Source: Bryobacterales bacterium (lineage in GTDB: Bacteria; Acidobacteriota; Terriglobia; Bryobacterales; Bryobacteraceae). Taken from it: a stretch of 43,668 bases of DNA. Below, one piece after another: positions 29,455-37,762 of the stretch (within the stretch, counting starts at the first letter, position 1; each line of letters starts with the position of its first letter). The stretch lies in contig CANFEY010000042.1 of the NCBI GenBank assembly GCA_947446025.1, positions 1 through 43,668 on the forward strand. Direction: 5' to 3'. Position numbers and translations under genes: made by a program. The notes under the pieces were generated by a model, which saw nothing but the letters and a program-made list of their open reading frames with translations, did no database searches and had not been told where the DNA came from.

Positions 29455-30786
29455 TTAGTCGTAGTACTCCAAACCAAGGTGCGTGATCAGATCTTCGCCA
29501 CGCATCCAGCGCAGGGTGTTCTTCAGCTTCATCAGCTGAATGAAGATGTCGTGCTCAGGATAGAGACCCGGGGCGTGCATGGGAGCCTTGAAGTAGAATG
29601 ACAGCCATTCCTGGATGCCCCGCATACCGGTGCGCTGCGCCAAATCCATCAACAGGGCTAAGTCCAGCACAATGGGCGCGGCCAGGATGGAATCGCGGCA
29701 CAGGAAGTTCACCTTAATCTGCATCGGATAGCCGAGCCAACCGAAGATGTCGATGTTGTCCCAGCCTTCCTTCTGATCGCCGCGCGGCTTGTAGTAATTG
29801 ATGCGGACCACGTGGTGCAGGTCCTTGTAGAGATCGGGATAAAGCGTTGGCTGCAGGATCTGATCCAGCACGCTGAGCTTGGTCTCTTCCTTGGATTTGA
29901 ACGAACCCGGATCTTCCAGCACTTCGCCGTCGCGATTGCCCAGGATGTTGGTCGAATACCAACCGGCAATACCCAACATGCGAGCCTTGAGACCAGGAGC
30001 GATCAGCGTCTTCATGAACGTCTGGCCGGTCTTGAAGTCTTTGCCGCAGACAGGCATGTGGCGGTCGCGCGCCAGGTCGAGCAGCGCCGGGGTGTCGGTG
30101 GTGAGGTTCGGCGCGCCGTTGGCGTAAGGAACACCGCACATCAGCGCAGCGTAGGCGTAGATCTGGCTGGGAGCGATCTCAGGGTCGTTGTTCAGCAAGC
30201 CTGCTTCAAACGCCGCCAGATTCTGGTGGCACGGGGCGGGTCGATGGAACACTTCGGTGGAACCGCACCACACCATCACCAGGCGGGCACAGTTGTTTTC
30301 CTTGCGGAAGCGCTCGATGTCTTCGATCAACATCTGCGCCTTCTCCATGTTGTTCGCGGCCTTCTTGACGTTCGGGCCGTTGATGCGCTTGACGTATTCC
30401 TGGTCGAACACCGCCTTCATCGGCCGGATGGCCGTGAGCGGTTCCTTTAGCTCCGCCAGCTGCGTCTTTTCGAGTACACCGGCGTTCAAAGCCGACTCAT
30501 ACGCGGTGTCTTCGAAAATGTCCCAACCGCCGAACACCAAGTCTTCAAGCTTCGCCAGCGGCACGAAGTCCTTGATCATCGGCGAACGGTTGTCCGTGCG
30601 CTTCCCAAGCCGGATGGTGGAAAGCTGCGTGAGCGAGCCAACCGGCAGCGCCAATCCGCGCTTCACGGCTTCCACTCCCGCGATGAACGTGGTGCTTACC
30701 GCACCAAGTCCGGGAATCAACACGCCTAGCTTACCTGAAGCGGGCGCAATCTGGACGTTATCTTTCTGAACAGAATTCTGGGCCAA
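29455..30786 (-). CDS. ino1: myo-Inositol-1-phosphate (3-phosphate) synthase
   Basis: A 443-residue NAD-dependent isomerase that turns glucose 6-phosphate into inositol phosphate. Characteristic are GLGAVSTTFIAGVEA near the N-terminus, MVWCGSTEV, VCGKDFKTGQTFMKTLIAPGL and GWYSTNILGNRDG, and the NYYKPRGDQKEGWDNIDIFGW region. The family is widespread in actinobacteria, archaea and some Acidobacteriota and Bacteroidota, where it feeds inositol lipids or osmolytes. The SDR gene downstream is coupled. A short divergent gap separates it from the LytTR regulator. Confidence 0.92.
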   Translation of the reverse strand: MAQNSVQKDNVQIAPASGKLGVLIPGLGAVSTTFIAGVEAVKRGLALPVGSLTQLSTIRLGKRTDNRSPMIKDFVPLAKLEDLVFGGWDIFEDTAYESALNAGVLEKTQLAELKEPLTAIRPMKAVFDQEYVKRINGPNVKKAANNMEKAQMLIEDIERFRKENNCARLVMVWCGSTEVFHRPAPCHQNLAAFEAGLLNNDPEIAPSQIYAYAALMCGVPYANGAPNLTTDTPALLDLARDRHMPVCGKDFKTGQTFMKTLIAPGLKARMLGIAGWYSTNILGNRDGEVLEDPGSFKSKEETKLSVLDQILQPTLYPDLYKDLHHVVRINYYKPRGDQKEGWDNIDIFGWLGYPMQIKVNFLCRDSILAAPIVLDLALLMDLAQRTGMRGIQEWLSFYFKAPMHAPGLYPEHDIFIQLMKLKNTLRWMRGEDLITHLGLEYYD

Positions 30787-30849
30787 ACGGAACTCCTGTT
30801 ACCGGGGACTTCGCGCGGTCGGCGCGATGGGTTTCAAACGGTATTACGT

Positions 30850-30855
30850 TATACT
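30850..30855 (+). promoter_or_regulatory. -10-like element directly before LytTR gene
   Basis: TATACT lies only eight bases upstream of the ATG at 30864. If it is the -10 element, transcription starts at or next to the start codon, giving a leaderless mRNA; there is also no Shine-Dalgarno sequence. A -35 element is not evident. Confidence 0.4.
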
Positions 30856-30863
30856 AACATTTC

Positions 30864-31643
30864 ATGCAGAATCGCGCGACTGCTCCCGCGGCGGCGGCCA
30901 CGATTTCGGCGATATTGGTGGACGACGAAAAGCTCGCCTGCGACGAACTCGCCTTCCAGTTGCAGCGTTTTCCCGACGTGGAAGTGGTCGCAATAGCCTC
31001 AAATGGCCTCGAAGCGGTCAAACTCATCGAAGACCTGGAACCGGATTTGGTGTTCCTGGACGTCCAAATGCCCGGTCTGGACGGCATGGGCGTCATTCGT
31101 ACCCTGCGCGAAAAGGACATCCCCCTGCCCCACATCGTGATGGCGACGGCTTTCGATCAATACGCCGTGGAGGCGTTCCGCCTGGAGGCCCTCGACTACC
31201 TGCTCAAACCCATCGAAGCCGAGCGCCTGGAAGCCACCATCGAACGGGCCCGCCGCATCCTCGCCGACCGCGTGGAATCCGTTCCCGTAGTCAAGACCGC
31301 CTTGCAGCGGACCAAACTCCTGGTGCGCAGCGCACAGCGGAACTTCGTCGTGGACGCGCAGGACATCGTCTACGCCACCATCGATGACGGCTTGATCACC
31401 GTGGTCGCCTCTCAGCTCGAAGGCCACTCCAATTACCGCACCATCGAAGAGCTGCAATCGAACCTGGACCCGGAAGTTTTCTGGCGCGTACACCGCTCCT
31501 ATCTGGTGAACCTGAACCGCATCAAAGAAGTCATCCCGTGGTTCAAGTCCAGCTTCCAACTTCGTATGGACGACAAGAAGCAAACCGAGATCCCCGTAAG
31601 CCGCGCCCAGGCCAAGCGCCTGCGAGCCCTGCTCAAACTCTAA
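30864..31643 (+). CDS. LytTR-family response regulator
   Basis: A 259-residue regulator with an N-terminal receiver (about 15-130) and a C-terminal LytTR DNA-binding domain (about 150-259). The acidic pocket is VDDE, the phosphoacceptor is Asp66 in VFLDVQMPG, and the conserved Lys is in DYLLKPIEAERL. The LytTR part shows EELQSNLDPEVFWRVHRSYLVNL and NRIKEVIPW. No sensor kinase gene is adjacent, so the partner is encoded elsewhere. Many such regulators control extracellular products. The MaoC gene starts three bases after its stop. Confidence 0.88.
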   Translation: MQNRATAPAAAATISAILVDDEKLACDELAFQLQRFPDVEVVAIASNGLEAVKLIEDLEPDLVFLDVQMPGLDGMGVIRTLREKDIPLPHIVMATAFDQYAVEAFRLEALDYLLKPIEAERLEATIERARRILADRVESVPVVKTALQRTKLLVRSAQRNFVVDAQDIVYATIDDGLITVVASQLEGHSNYRTIEELQSNLDPEVFWRVHRSYLVNLNRIKEVIPWFKSSFQLRMDDKKQTEIPVSRAQAKRLRALLKL

Positions 31644-31645
31644 CT

Positions 31646-32101
31646 ATGGACCGCTTCCTGGAAGACCTGTCCGTCGGCGATAAGTTCGAGACGCCGGCCG
31701 TCGACGTAACCGAAGAAGAAGTTCTGGAATTCGCGCGCCGCTACGACCCCCAGCCGATGCACGTTGACGCCGAAGCCGCGGCCCGTGGAGCCTTCAAGGG
31801 CCTCATCGCCAGTGGCTGGCACACCGCCGCGCTGGTCATGAAGCTGAACGCCGAAGCGCGCATGCTGGGGAACACTCCGATGCTCGGCATGGGAGTCGAT
31901 GGCCTACAGTGGCCCCTGCCGGTCCGCCCCGGCGACACCTTGCGCGTCATCACCGAAGTCACCAAAATCACGCCCTCAGAATCCAAGCCGCAGTTCGGCA
32001 TCGTAAGCCTCACCTGCACCGCCTACAACCAGCAGGGCCAAGCGGTGTTCATCTGTAAACCGAATTGTTGGGTGCCGCGCAGACCTGCCGCGCCAAAGTG
32101 A
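31646..32101 (+). CDS. MaoC-like hot-dog dehydratase
   Basis: A 151-residue hot-dog-fold protein of the MaoC/R-hydratase family, which hydrates enoyl-CoA compounds. The N-terminal FARRYDPQPMHVDAEAA carries the catalytic Asp and His of the hydratase motif (YDPQPMHVD), followed by GLIASGWHTAALVMKL. The C-terminal part holds the expected strands. It probably acts in fatty acid or acyl-CoA metabolism. The ATG follows the LytTR stop by two bases, so both belong to one transcript. Confidence 0.85.
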   Translation: MDRFLEDLSVGDKFETPAVDVTEEEVLEFARRYDPQPMHVDAEAAARGAFKGLIASGWHTAALVMKLNAEARMLGNTPMLGMGVDGLQWPLPVRPGDTLRVITEVTKITPSESKPQFGIVSLTCTAYNQQGQAVFICKPNCWVPRRPAAPK

Positions 32102-32130
32102 GTTATTCTGAGGGAGCGAAGGGAGTCACC

Positions 32131-32457
32131 ATGGCAAGACGTTACGCGCGCGAAGGCGACCTGATAGTGGAAGATGACAACAAGCTGGGGTACTTTTTCC
32201 TGGGACTTGGGCTAGGCGCGGCCTTGGGGGTTTTGTTCGCTCCGCAATCCGGCGAAGAGACCCGCCGCCTATTGAAGGACAAAGCCGAAGAAGGCGTGGA
32301 CATCCTGAAGCGCCGCACCGCGGACCTGCAAGAGACCGCCGCCGAAGCGCTGGAGCGCGGCAAGCAGACCCTGCAACGCCGCAAGGAAACGCTCGCCGCT
32401 GCCGTGCAAGCCGGACGCGAAGCCTACCGCGAAGCCGCCGCCTCGGAGAACGACTAG
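32131..32457 (+). CDS. YtxH-domain protein
   Basis: A 108-residue protein with one transmembrane helix near residues 19-38 (LGYFFLGLGLGAALGVLFAP) followed by the QSGEETRRLLKDKAEEG motif typical of YtxH, and then a long charged coiled coil. The family is linked to general stress in Gram-positive bacteria; its function is not established. GGGAG lies before the ATG. A DUF948-like gene begins five bases after its stop. Confidence 0.83.
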   Translation: MARRYAREGDLIVEDDNKLGYFFLGLGLGAALGVLFAPQSGEETRRLLKDKAEEGVDILKRRTADLQETAAEALERGKQTLQRRKETLAAAVQAGREAYREAAASEND

Positions 32458-32461
32458 TTTC

Positions 32462-32965
32462 ATGGATCAAACGACTCTGCTGTACATCATGGCCGGGTTC
32501 ACCTGCGTCGCGGCCATCGCGCTGGTGATCCAGGCGTGTCTCATGTTCGGCCTGTATAAAGCCACCGTGGCGTTGACCGAACGCGTCACGCTGATGCTTC
32601 CCAAGGTGGAAGCGCTGATGGACACCTCGCGCGTAGCCATTGAAGAGAGCCGCGCCACCATCGCGGAAATCCGGCAGAAGTCGAACCTCATTCTGGACTC
32701 CGGTCACAAGCAGATCAAGCAGCTGGAATTCATCCTGAATGACGCCGCGGAACGCACCGCCAAACAGCTCGCCTACGCCGAAGCCGTCGTGCAGGATGCT
32801 CTCGGTCGCGTGGAAGATACTGTGGCGCTGGTCCACAAGGGCGTGCTGAAGCCCATCCGCAGCATCACCGGCATCGCCGCCGGTGTGGGTGCGGCCGTTC
32901 AGTATTTGATGCGCCGCCGCCCGAATCCGGAGCGCGCCACGCTCGACGAAGAAATGTTTATCTGA
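32462..32965 (+). CDS. DUF948-like membrane-anchored coiled-coil protein
   Basis: A 167-residue protein with one N-terminal membrane helix (LYIMAGFTCVAAIALVIQACLMFGLY), then a long amphipathic helical region with regular heptads (ERVTLMLPKVEALMD to LGRVEDTVALVHKGVLKP), and a second weakly hydrophobic stretch near 137-150 (GIAAGVGAAVQYL). The layout resembles DUF948 (YoxC-like) proteins. It is next to the YtxH gene, as in Gram-positive stress loci. Function unknown. Confidence 0.7.
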   Translation: MDQTTLLYIMAGFTCVAAIALVIQACLMFGLYKATVALTERVTLMLPKVEALMDTSRVAIEESRATIAEIRQKSNLILDSGHKQIKQLEFILNDAAERTAKQLAYAEAVVQDALGRVEDTVALVHKGVLKPIRSITGIAAGVGAAVQYLMRRRPNPERATLDEEMFI

Positions 32966-32968
32966 CCT

Positions 32969-33000
32969 TGTTCCGCTAAACTATGTTCCGCTAAACCATG
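32969..33000 (+). repeat. 15-bp tandem repeat at the M1 peptidase start
   Basis: TGTTCCGCTAAAC(T/C)A occurs twice in succession with one difference, each copy ending at an ATG. The upstream ATG (32983) opens the four-codon frame ATG-TTC-CGC-TAA, which stops three bases before the real start at 32998. Confidence 0.75.
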
Positions 33001-35418
33001 AGGCTGCCCGTGAAGCTCTGCGTCCTACTTCTCGCACCGCTTCTGAGCTGGGGCCAATCCGCCACGGCGGGTGCCGATTTGGCCCGCGCCATCCGCGAAA
33101 CCGGCCTCGATCCTGACCAAGCCTACGCCGTCCGCGACCTCGCTTTTTCCCGCGACGCCATCAAGCTGTTCTTCAATGACGGCTACCTGATCTTCTCCAA
33201 ACCCGTCGCTGGCGAACGCATCTCCGCGGTCTTCGCGACCGGCAATGAGGATACCGCCGACGGTGAGCTGCTGCTGCTCCCCCCGCGCCCCGATGAACGC
33301 CGGTCGCTCTCTAAATTCACCCGCACTCCCAATTTGGACGAGCACTTTGAAACCGCGCTCTTGACCTTTACAGACAGCACTGCGAAGCTGCTGCTGGCCG
33401 AGCTTGCCGCCGGCCGGGGCCGCCCCACTCCCGAAGCAGGCCGAGCCTTGGCCGCCCGCTGGGACCCCGTCATCGCCGCCTTGAACGAAAGCTTAGCGCA
33501 GCGCATTACCGGCGACCTGCTCTCCCCCGTTCGCCCGGGCGGCGGATTCCTGTTCGTCGCGCTCCAGGGCAAGACCCTGGGAAAGTTCGACGTCATCTTC
33601 GATCCGCTAGCTGACGATCAGATCCTGACTGGTCAACTCTCCGAACGCACCGCGGCCTACTCCTACGACGTGTGGACCAGCTTCCCCGCCCGCAACGCGG
33701 GCAAGCGCGAGGAGCCCGGCTACAAAGTCTCCGCCTACCAGATCCAGGCAGCGCTCGACGAATCCCTCAGCCTCACCGCAACCACCCGCATGACCCTCAC
33801 CGTCGGCGAACACCCGGGCCGCGTCTTCGCCTTCGGCATCTCGCGTGCCGAGCATGTCACCACCGCGCGGCTCGACGGCGTCCCCGTCGAGGTCGTATTT
33901 CAAGAGTCCAACCGCACCCGCGCCTTGCGGGCCGATGAGAACGATCTATTCCTTGTGGTCGCCCCAGCCACCCTGGAACCTGGCAGCACGCATGAGTTAG
34001 TGCTGGAACACTCCGGCGACGTGATCGTGGATCAGGGCAGCGGCGTTTACTCCGTCGGCGCGCGCTCCAATTGGTATCCCCGGCTCGCTTTGGAATTCGC
34101 CCAGTATGACTTGGCATTCCGCTATCCCAAAGGCCTCACCCTGGTCACCGCGGGCGAAATCGTGGAAGACCGCATCGAAGGCGACGTCCACATTATCCGC
34201 CGCCGCACCCCAACTCCGGTGCGCGTGGCAGGATTCAACTTGGGCAACTACGCGCGCATTTCACATGAGGCGGGCGGCATCACTGTAGATGTGTACGGCA
34301 ACCGTGGACTCGACCCCGCGCTGGCACCCAAGCCAAAGACCACCATCGTTACGCAGAACATCCGCCCTTTGTTTCGCGGCGGCCCAACCCAACAAACGCA
34401 GACCACCACGATCACGCAGACTCCCCCGGCTCCCGATCCGCTGGGCCGCCTGGAAGCTGTCGCCGCCGACGTCTCCGGCTCGCTGCAATTCTTCTCCAGC
34501 GCCTTTGGACCACCACCCTTGAAGACGCTCACTGTGTCTCCCGTCCCCGGCACGCAGGGCCAAGGTTTCCCAGGCCTGATCTACCTTTCCACCCTCTCTT
34601 ACCTAGAAGAAACCCAGCGCCCGCAAAACGTGCAGGAAAACCGCCAACGGTTATTCTTCACGGACCTGATGGCCGCCCACGAAGTCGCTCATCAATGGTG
34701 GGGCAACATCGTCGGGCCTGAGGGCTACCAGGACGAATGGATCATGGAGGGCCTGGCGCATTACTCCGCGCTGATGTGGCTGGAGAAGAAACGCGGGTCC
34801 GCGGCAATGCTGGCGGAACTGAATAGCTTCCGCCTGAATCTGCTCGCCTCCAGCCCCGACGGCGTCACCGTCGATTCCTACGGACCGCTCACCTGGGGTT
34901 ACCGGCTGGAGTCGGCGCGCAATTCCGAAACATGGCGGACTATCACCTACGAAAAAGGCGCATGGATCTTCCACATGCTGCGGCAACGCCTGGGAGAGCA
35001 ACGCTTCGTCGCCATGCTGGGCCAGCTCCGGGCGCGCTTTGAGTACAAGTCCATCACCACACAGGCACTCCAGAGCCTGGTGAAGGAGTACGGAGTTGCG
35101 GCGGAGGCCGTGGACACGTTCTTTGATAGCTGGGTCCGCTCCTCCGGCATCCCCGCAGCTCGCGTGCGCTTTACCACCACCGGCAGAGCGCCGTCAGTCC
35201 GAGTGTCCGGAACGGTGACCTATGAGCAGTCCGCCCAGCGCGGCGTCTCCGGAGACTTCGGCACCGAGCTTCCGCTCGAAATCACCTTGCCCAACGGCAC
35301 CCGCCGCATCGAGTGGGTGCGCACCGCCGACCGCGCGGAACCTTTTTCATTCACCCTGCCGCAAGCGCCTGCCAAGATCGGCCTCGCTTCAACCGCCACC
35401 CTCGCCACGGAGCGTTAG
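32998..35418 (+). CDS. Exported M1-family metallopeptidase
   Basis: A large zinc aminopeptidase-type protein of 806 residues with an N-terminal signal peptide (VKLCVLLLAPLLSWG). The zinc site is HEVAH with His561, Glu562 and His565, and the third ligand Glu584 lies 19 residues later, exactly the M1 spacing. YEKGAWIFHMLRQRLG resembles the substrate-binding tyrosine region. The classic GAMEN motif is absent; the corresponding segment reads GFPGLIYLS, as in several distant exported M1 members. A large N-terminal half of beta-rich domains precedes the catalytic part. Peptide cleavage in the periplasm is likely; the natural substrates are unknown. Confidence 0.85.
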   Translation: MRLPVKLCVLLLAPLLSWGQSATAGADLARAIRETGLDPDQAYAVRDLAFSRDAIKLFFNDGYLIFSKPVAGERISAVFATGNEDTADGELLLLPPRPDERRSLSKFTRTPNLDEHFETALLTFTDSTAKLLLAELAAGRGRPTPEAGRALAARWDPVIAALNESLAQRITGDLLSPVRPGGGFLFVALQGKTLGKFDVIFDPLADDQILTGQLSERTAAYSYDVWTSFPARNAGKREEPGYKVSAYQIQAALDESLSLTATTRMTLTVGEHPGRVFAFGISRAEHVTTARLDGVPVEVVFQESNRTRALRADENDLFLVVAPATLEPGSTHELVLEHSGDVIVDQGSGVYSVGARSNWYPRLALEFAQYDLAFRYPKGLTLVTAGEIVEDRIEGDVHIIRRRTPTPVRVAGFNLGNYARISHEAGGITVDVYGNRGLDPALAPKPKTTIVTQNIRPLFRGGPTQQTQTTTITQTPPAPDPLGRLEAVAADVSGSLQFFSSAFGPPPLKTLTVSPVPGTQGQGFPGLIYLSTLSYLEETQRPQNVQENRQRLFFTDLMAAHEVAHQWWGNIVGPEGYQDEWIMEGLAHYSALMWLEKKRGSAAMLAELNSFRLNLLASSPDGVTVDSYGPLTWGYRLESARNSETWRTITYEKGAWIFHMLRQRLGEQRFVAMLGQLRARFEYKSITTQALQSLVKEYGVAAEAVDTFFDSWVRSSGIPAARVRFTTTGRAPSVRVSGTVTYEQSAQRGVSGDFGTELPLEITLPNGTRRIEWVRTADRAEPFSFTLPQAPAKIGLASTATLATER

Positions 35419-36899
35419 TTCTCGTGGTCGTGCCGCAGGCTGCGAGCGCGAACCTTCTTGCCGTGCGGGTCCAGAATGTCGCGATAGTCGGCCCAGTTGA
35501 CAGCAACCACGTACACGGCGAACAGAAGCACGCCCAGCCCCAACAGAATCACCGACGTTACGGCCGATAGGTGGATCAGCGGCCAATCGCCCATGGGCTC
35601 AAAGAGTGTCTCCGCGAACGCGCGCCCGAAGTTCATCCCGAAGAATCCAGTGACCATGGCACCGATGCCCAGAATCAAGCTCAACATGGCCACCCGGTTA
35701 ATGGCTTCCGTGTTGCGGAACTGGGAATGCTCTTGAATCGACGCCCCCAGAGACTCCACCTCTTCCTGGATCTCCGCCTTCATCGCGGAGATGCGGTAAA
35801 AGCGGCATTGCAACTCGAAGTGCTCCAGCTCTTCCTCTTTATTCGCGAGTTCGTCGAAGTGCCAGTAGTTGGAGAAATGCAAGAACTCTGAACGCAGATG
35901 GTTCGCCGCCAGGATGCTGTCCGGCGCCAAGTGCCGGTCGGACTCGTACAGCCGCCGCGACACCAGCGCGGTGCGTTCGCCGAAGTCGAGCAACGTCGCA
36001 CTATAGAACAACCCCACTAGCGCCATCAGGTAGTAACGCGTGTCGAACATGCGGTGGATCAGGAACCCCTCCGACAACTGATGCCCGCCGCAATCGAACT
36101 GGCCGATCGCCGCCGTGACATTGCTGTAGCTAGTGAACCCGTAATAGGTCCCCTGGTGCGCCCAACGGCGATACAGGTGCTCCTGCATGCGGTCGCGCAG
36201 GAAGTTCACTTCGTAGCGGTACGAATCGCCCGCGTTCTCCACGTACAACAAGCGGCTCAGCAGGACCTGATATTCCTCGGAATCCTTGTAGCCCGCCGGA
36301 ACGCTGGCAGGATCGATTTCCAGATACGTGTAGACGATCATCCGCTCATCCAGCACCGGTTCGAATTCCTGCTTGCTGTACTCAGCGAAGTAAATAAGTG
36401 ACTTGATGGTGCGTGCCAGCGGAGGTTGAAAGCCCTTCATCACGCCGGTCTCCGCGGTTTCCTCCGCCAGCCGCGTGCGCGTACCCTTCATGTCCAACAC
36501 CAGCGCGGACCGGCTGGGCGATCTCCCCTCTCGAATCTGCCGAGCGCTGGAAGGATACACCTTGCGCATGGACTCATTAATCCACAGCGCCTGCTTCATC
36601 GGCAGGTTCCACGCCTCCACGCCCAGCGAAAGAACGCCGATGCCGTTGGCGAACAGAAAGAGCCGAAGATCCGTGATTTCCACCGACGCCTTGCCGCCCT
36701 TGTTGTCCTCGATTTCGTAGTACAATTTGCCGCCAATGGGAGGAGACATCGTGTAACAGCGCAGCAGCGCCTCCCGGCTCCCCTCCTGCCCCGTGGTATC
36801 GAAAAACACCCGCCGCACAATGGGGTGGAAGAAAATCATGTCTTGATAGGCGCGAGAGTTGAGATCGAACTGCGTGTACGGAGTGCGCTTCCACACCAT
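35415..36899 (-). CDS. CorA-like divalent cation transporter, start uncertain
   Basis: From ATG 36899 the protein has 494 residues with a long cytoplasmic N-terminal domain and two C-terminal membrane helices (about 415-435 and 450-475). The first ends in GFFGMNFG, the GMN motif of CorA/Mrs2 magnesium channels. The N-terminal domain is larger than usual. The same frame is open for 55 further codons upstream, to a TGA at 37065-37067, and this part looks like real protein (HLHTYFLFPFSIDKEGV, WIDGLDEWIESHKPP), but it contains no ATG, GTG or TTG. A perfect TATAAT (37072-37077, minus) lies just before. The true start is thus non-canonical, lost, or shifted by an indel. Family call is good; ion specificity is not known. 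Confidence 0.75.
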   Translation of the reverse strand: MVWKRTPYTQFDLNSRAYQDMIFFHPIVRRVFFDTTGQEGSREALLRCYTMSPPIGGKLYYEIEDNKGGKASVEITDLRLFLFANGIGVLSLGVEAWNLPMKQALWINESMRKVYPSSARQIREGRSPSRSALVLDMKGTRTRLAEETAETGVMKGFQPPLARTIKSLIYFAEYSKQEFEPVLDERMIVYTYLEIDPASVPAGYKDSEEYQVLLSRLLYVENAGDSYRYEVNFLRDRMQEHLYRRWAHQGTYYGFTSYSNVTAAIGQFDCGGHQLSEGFLIHRMFDTRYYLMALVGLFYSATLLDFGERTALVSRRLYESDRHLAPDSILAANHLRSEFLHFSNYWHFDELANKEEELEHFELQCRFYRISAMKAEIQEEVESLGASIQEHSQFRNTEAINRVAMLSLILGIGAMVTGFFGMNFGRAFAETLFEPMGDWPLIHLSAVTSVILLGLGVLLFAVYVVAVNWADYRDILDPHGKKVRARSLRHDHEN

Positions 36900-37071
36900 G
36901 TCCAGGTAGGGAGGCTTGTGCGATTCGATCCACTCGTCCAGCCCGTCGATCCACCGGCTGTCATCCTTCCAGATGTGCCCGTGAGTCTCACGGACGCCTT
37001 CCTTGTCGATGGAAAACGGGAAGAGGAAGTAAGTATGCAGGTGTTGCGCGTTCGCTGATATGATTCAAACG

Positions 37072-37077
37072 ATTATA
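37072..37077 (-). promoter_or_regulatory. -10 element upstream of CorA-like gene
   Basis: TATAAT on the minus strand. Transcription would start about 7 bases downstream, near 37065, almost exactly where the extended CorA-like frame opens. No well-placed -35 is visible. Confidence 0.45.
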
Positions 37078-37141
37078 AGCCCCCGCGCGCGGCGAATGCC
37101 GGATTCAACAAAGCTCACGCCGAATGCGACAATAGGGAGGA

Positions 37142-37762
37142 ATGGTGTCTTACGGCTACTCCTACGCCACCGGTCTATTGATCGGCGGGGCTGCGGTGAC
37201 TTACTTGGTGGGATGGCCCTGGGCCGTGCCGTTCTACATCCTGGCAGTCTTCTGCCTGAACTTCTTCCGCGATCCGGAACGGACCATGCCATCCGGCCCC
37301 GTTGCAGTTTCCCCCGCCGACGGCAAAGTGATGGGCGTACGCCAGGACGACGCGGGCGGACACACCATCAGCATCTTTCTGAACGTGTTTGACGTGCATG
37401 TGAACCGCACCCCCATCCCCGGCACCATCACCGCGATTTCCTACAAGACCGGCGAATTCCTGAACGCCGCCAATCCGAAAGCCAGCGCCGCCAATGAGCA
37501 GAACGTCTTTACCGTGGAAGGCCCGGTTGGCGGGCGCAACACCAAAGTCGTCTTCAGCCAAATCGCCGGACTGATCGCGCGCCGCATCATTTGCTACAAG
37601 AAAGTCGGCGACGTGCTGCAACCCGGCGAACGCGTGGGCTTGATGAAATTCGGCTCGCGCATGGACGTGGTTCTGGGACCCGAATGGCAAGTCACCACCA
37701 CCGCAGGCAGCCGCGTCCGCGCAGTGGAGTCCGTGATCGCACGGATGAAGGAGACCGCGTGA
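37142..37762 (+). CDS. psd: Phosphatidylserine decarboxylase (short, PSD-A type)
   Basis: A 206-residue pyruvoyl-dependent decarboxylase that makes phosphatidylethanolamine from phosphatidylserine at the inner membrane. The self-cleavage site is Gly171-Ser172 in KFGSRMD; cleavage yields the pyruvoyl group. Other landmarks are NFFRDPERTMP, SPADGKVMGV, and FLNVFDVHVNRTPIPG. Two hydrophobic segments near the N-terminus anchor it. GGGAGG lies unusually close to the ATG; a GTG at 37145 is better spaced. It overlaps pssA by four bases. Confidence 0.93.
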   Translation: MVSYGYSYATGLLIGGAAVTYLVGWPWAVPFYILAVFCLNFFRDPERTMPSGPVAVSPADGKVMGVRQDDAGGHTISIFLNVFDVHVNRTPIPGTITAISYKTGEFLNAANPKASAANEQNVFTVEGPVGGRNTKVVFSQIAGLIARRIICYKKVGDVLQPGERVGLMKFGSRMDVVLGPEWQVTTTAGSRVRAVESVIARMKETA

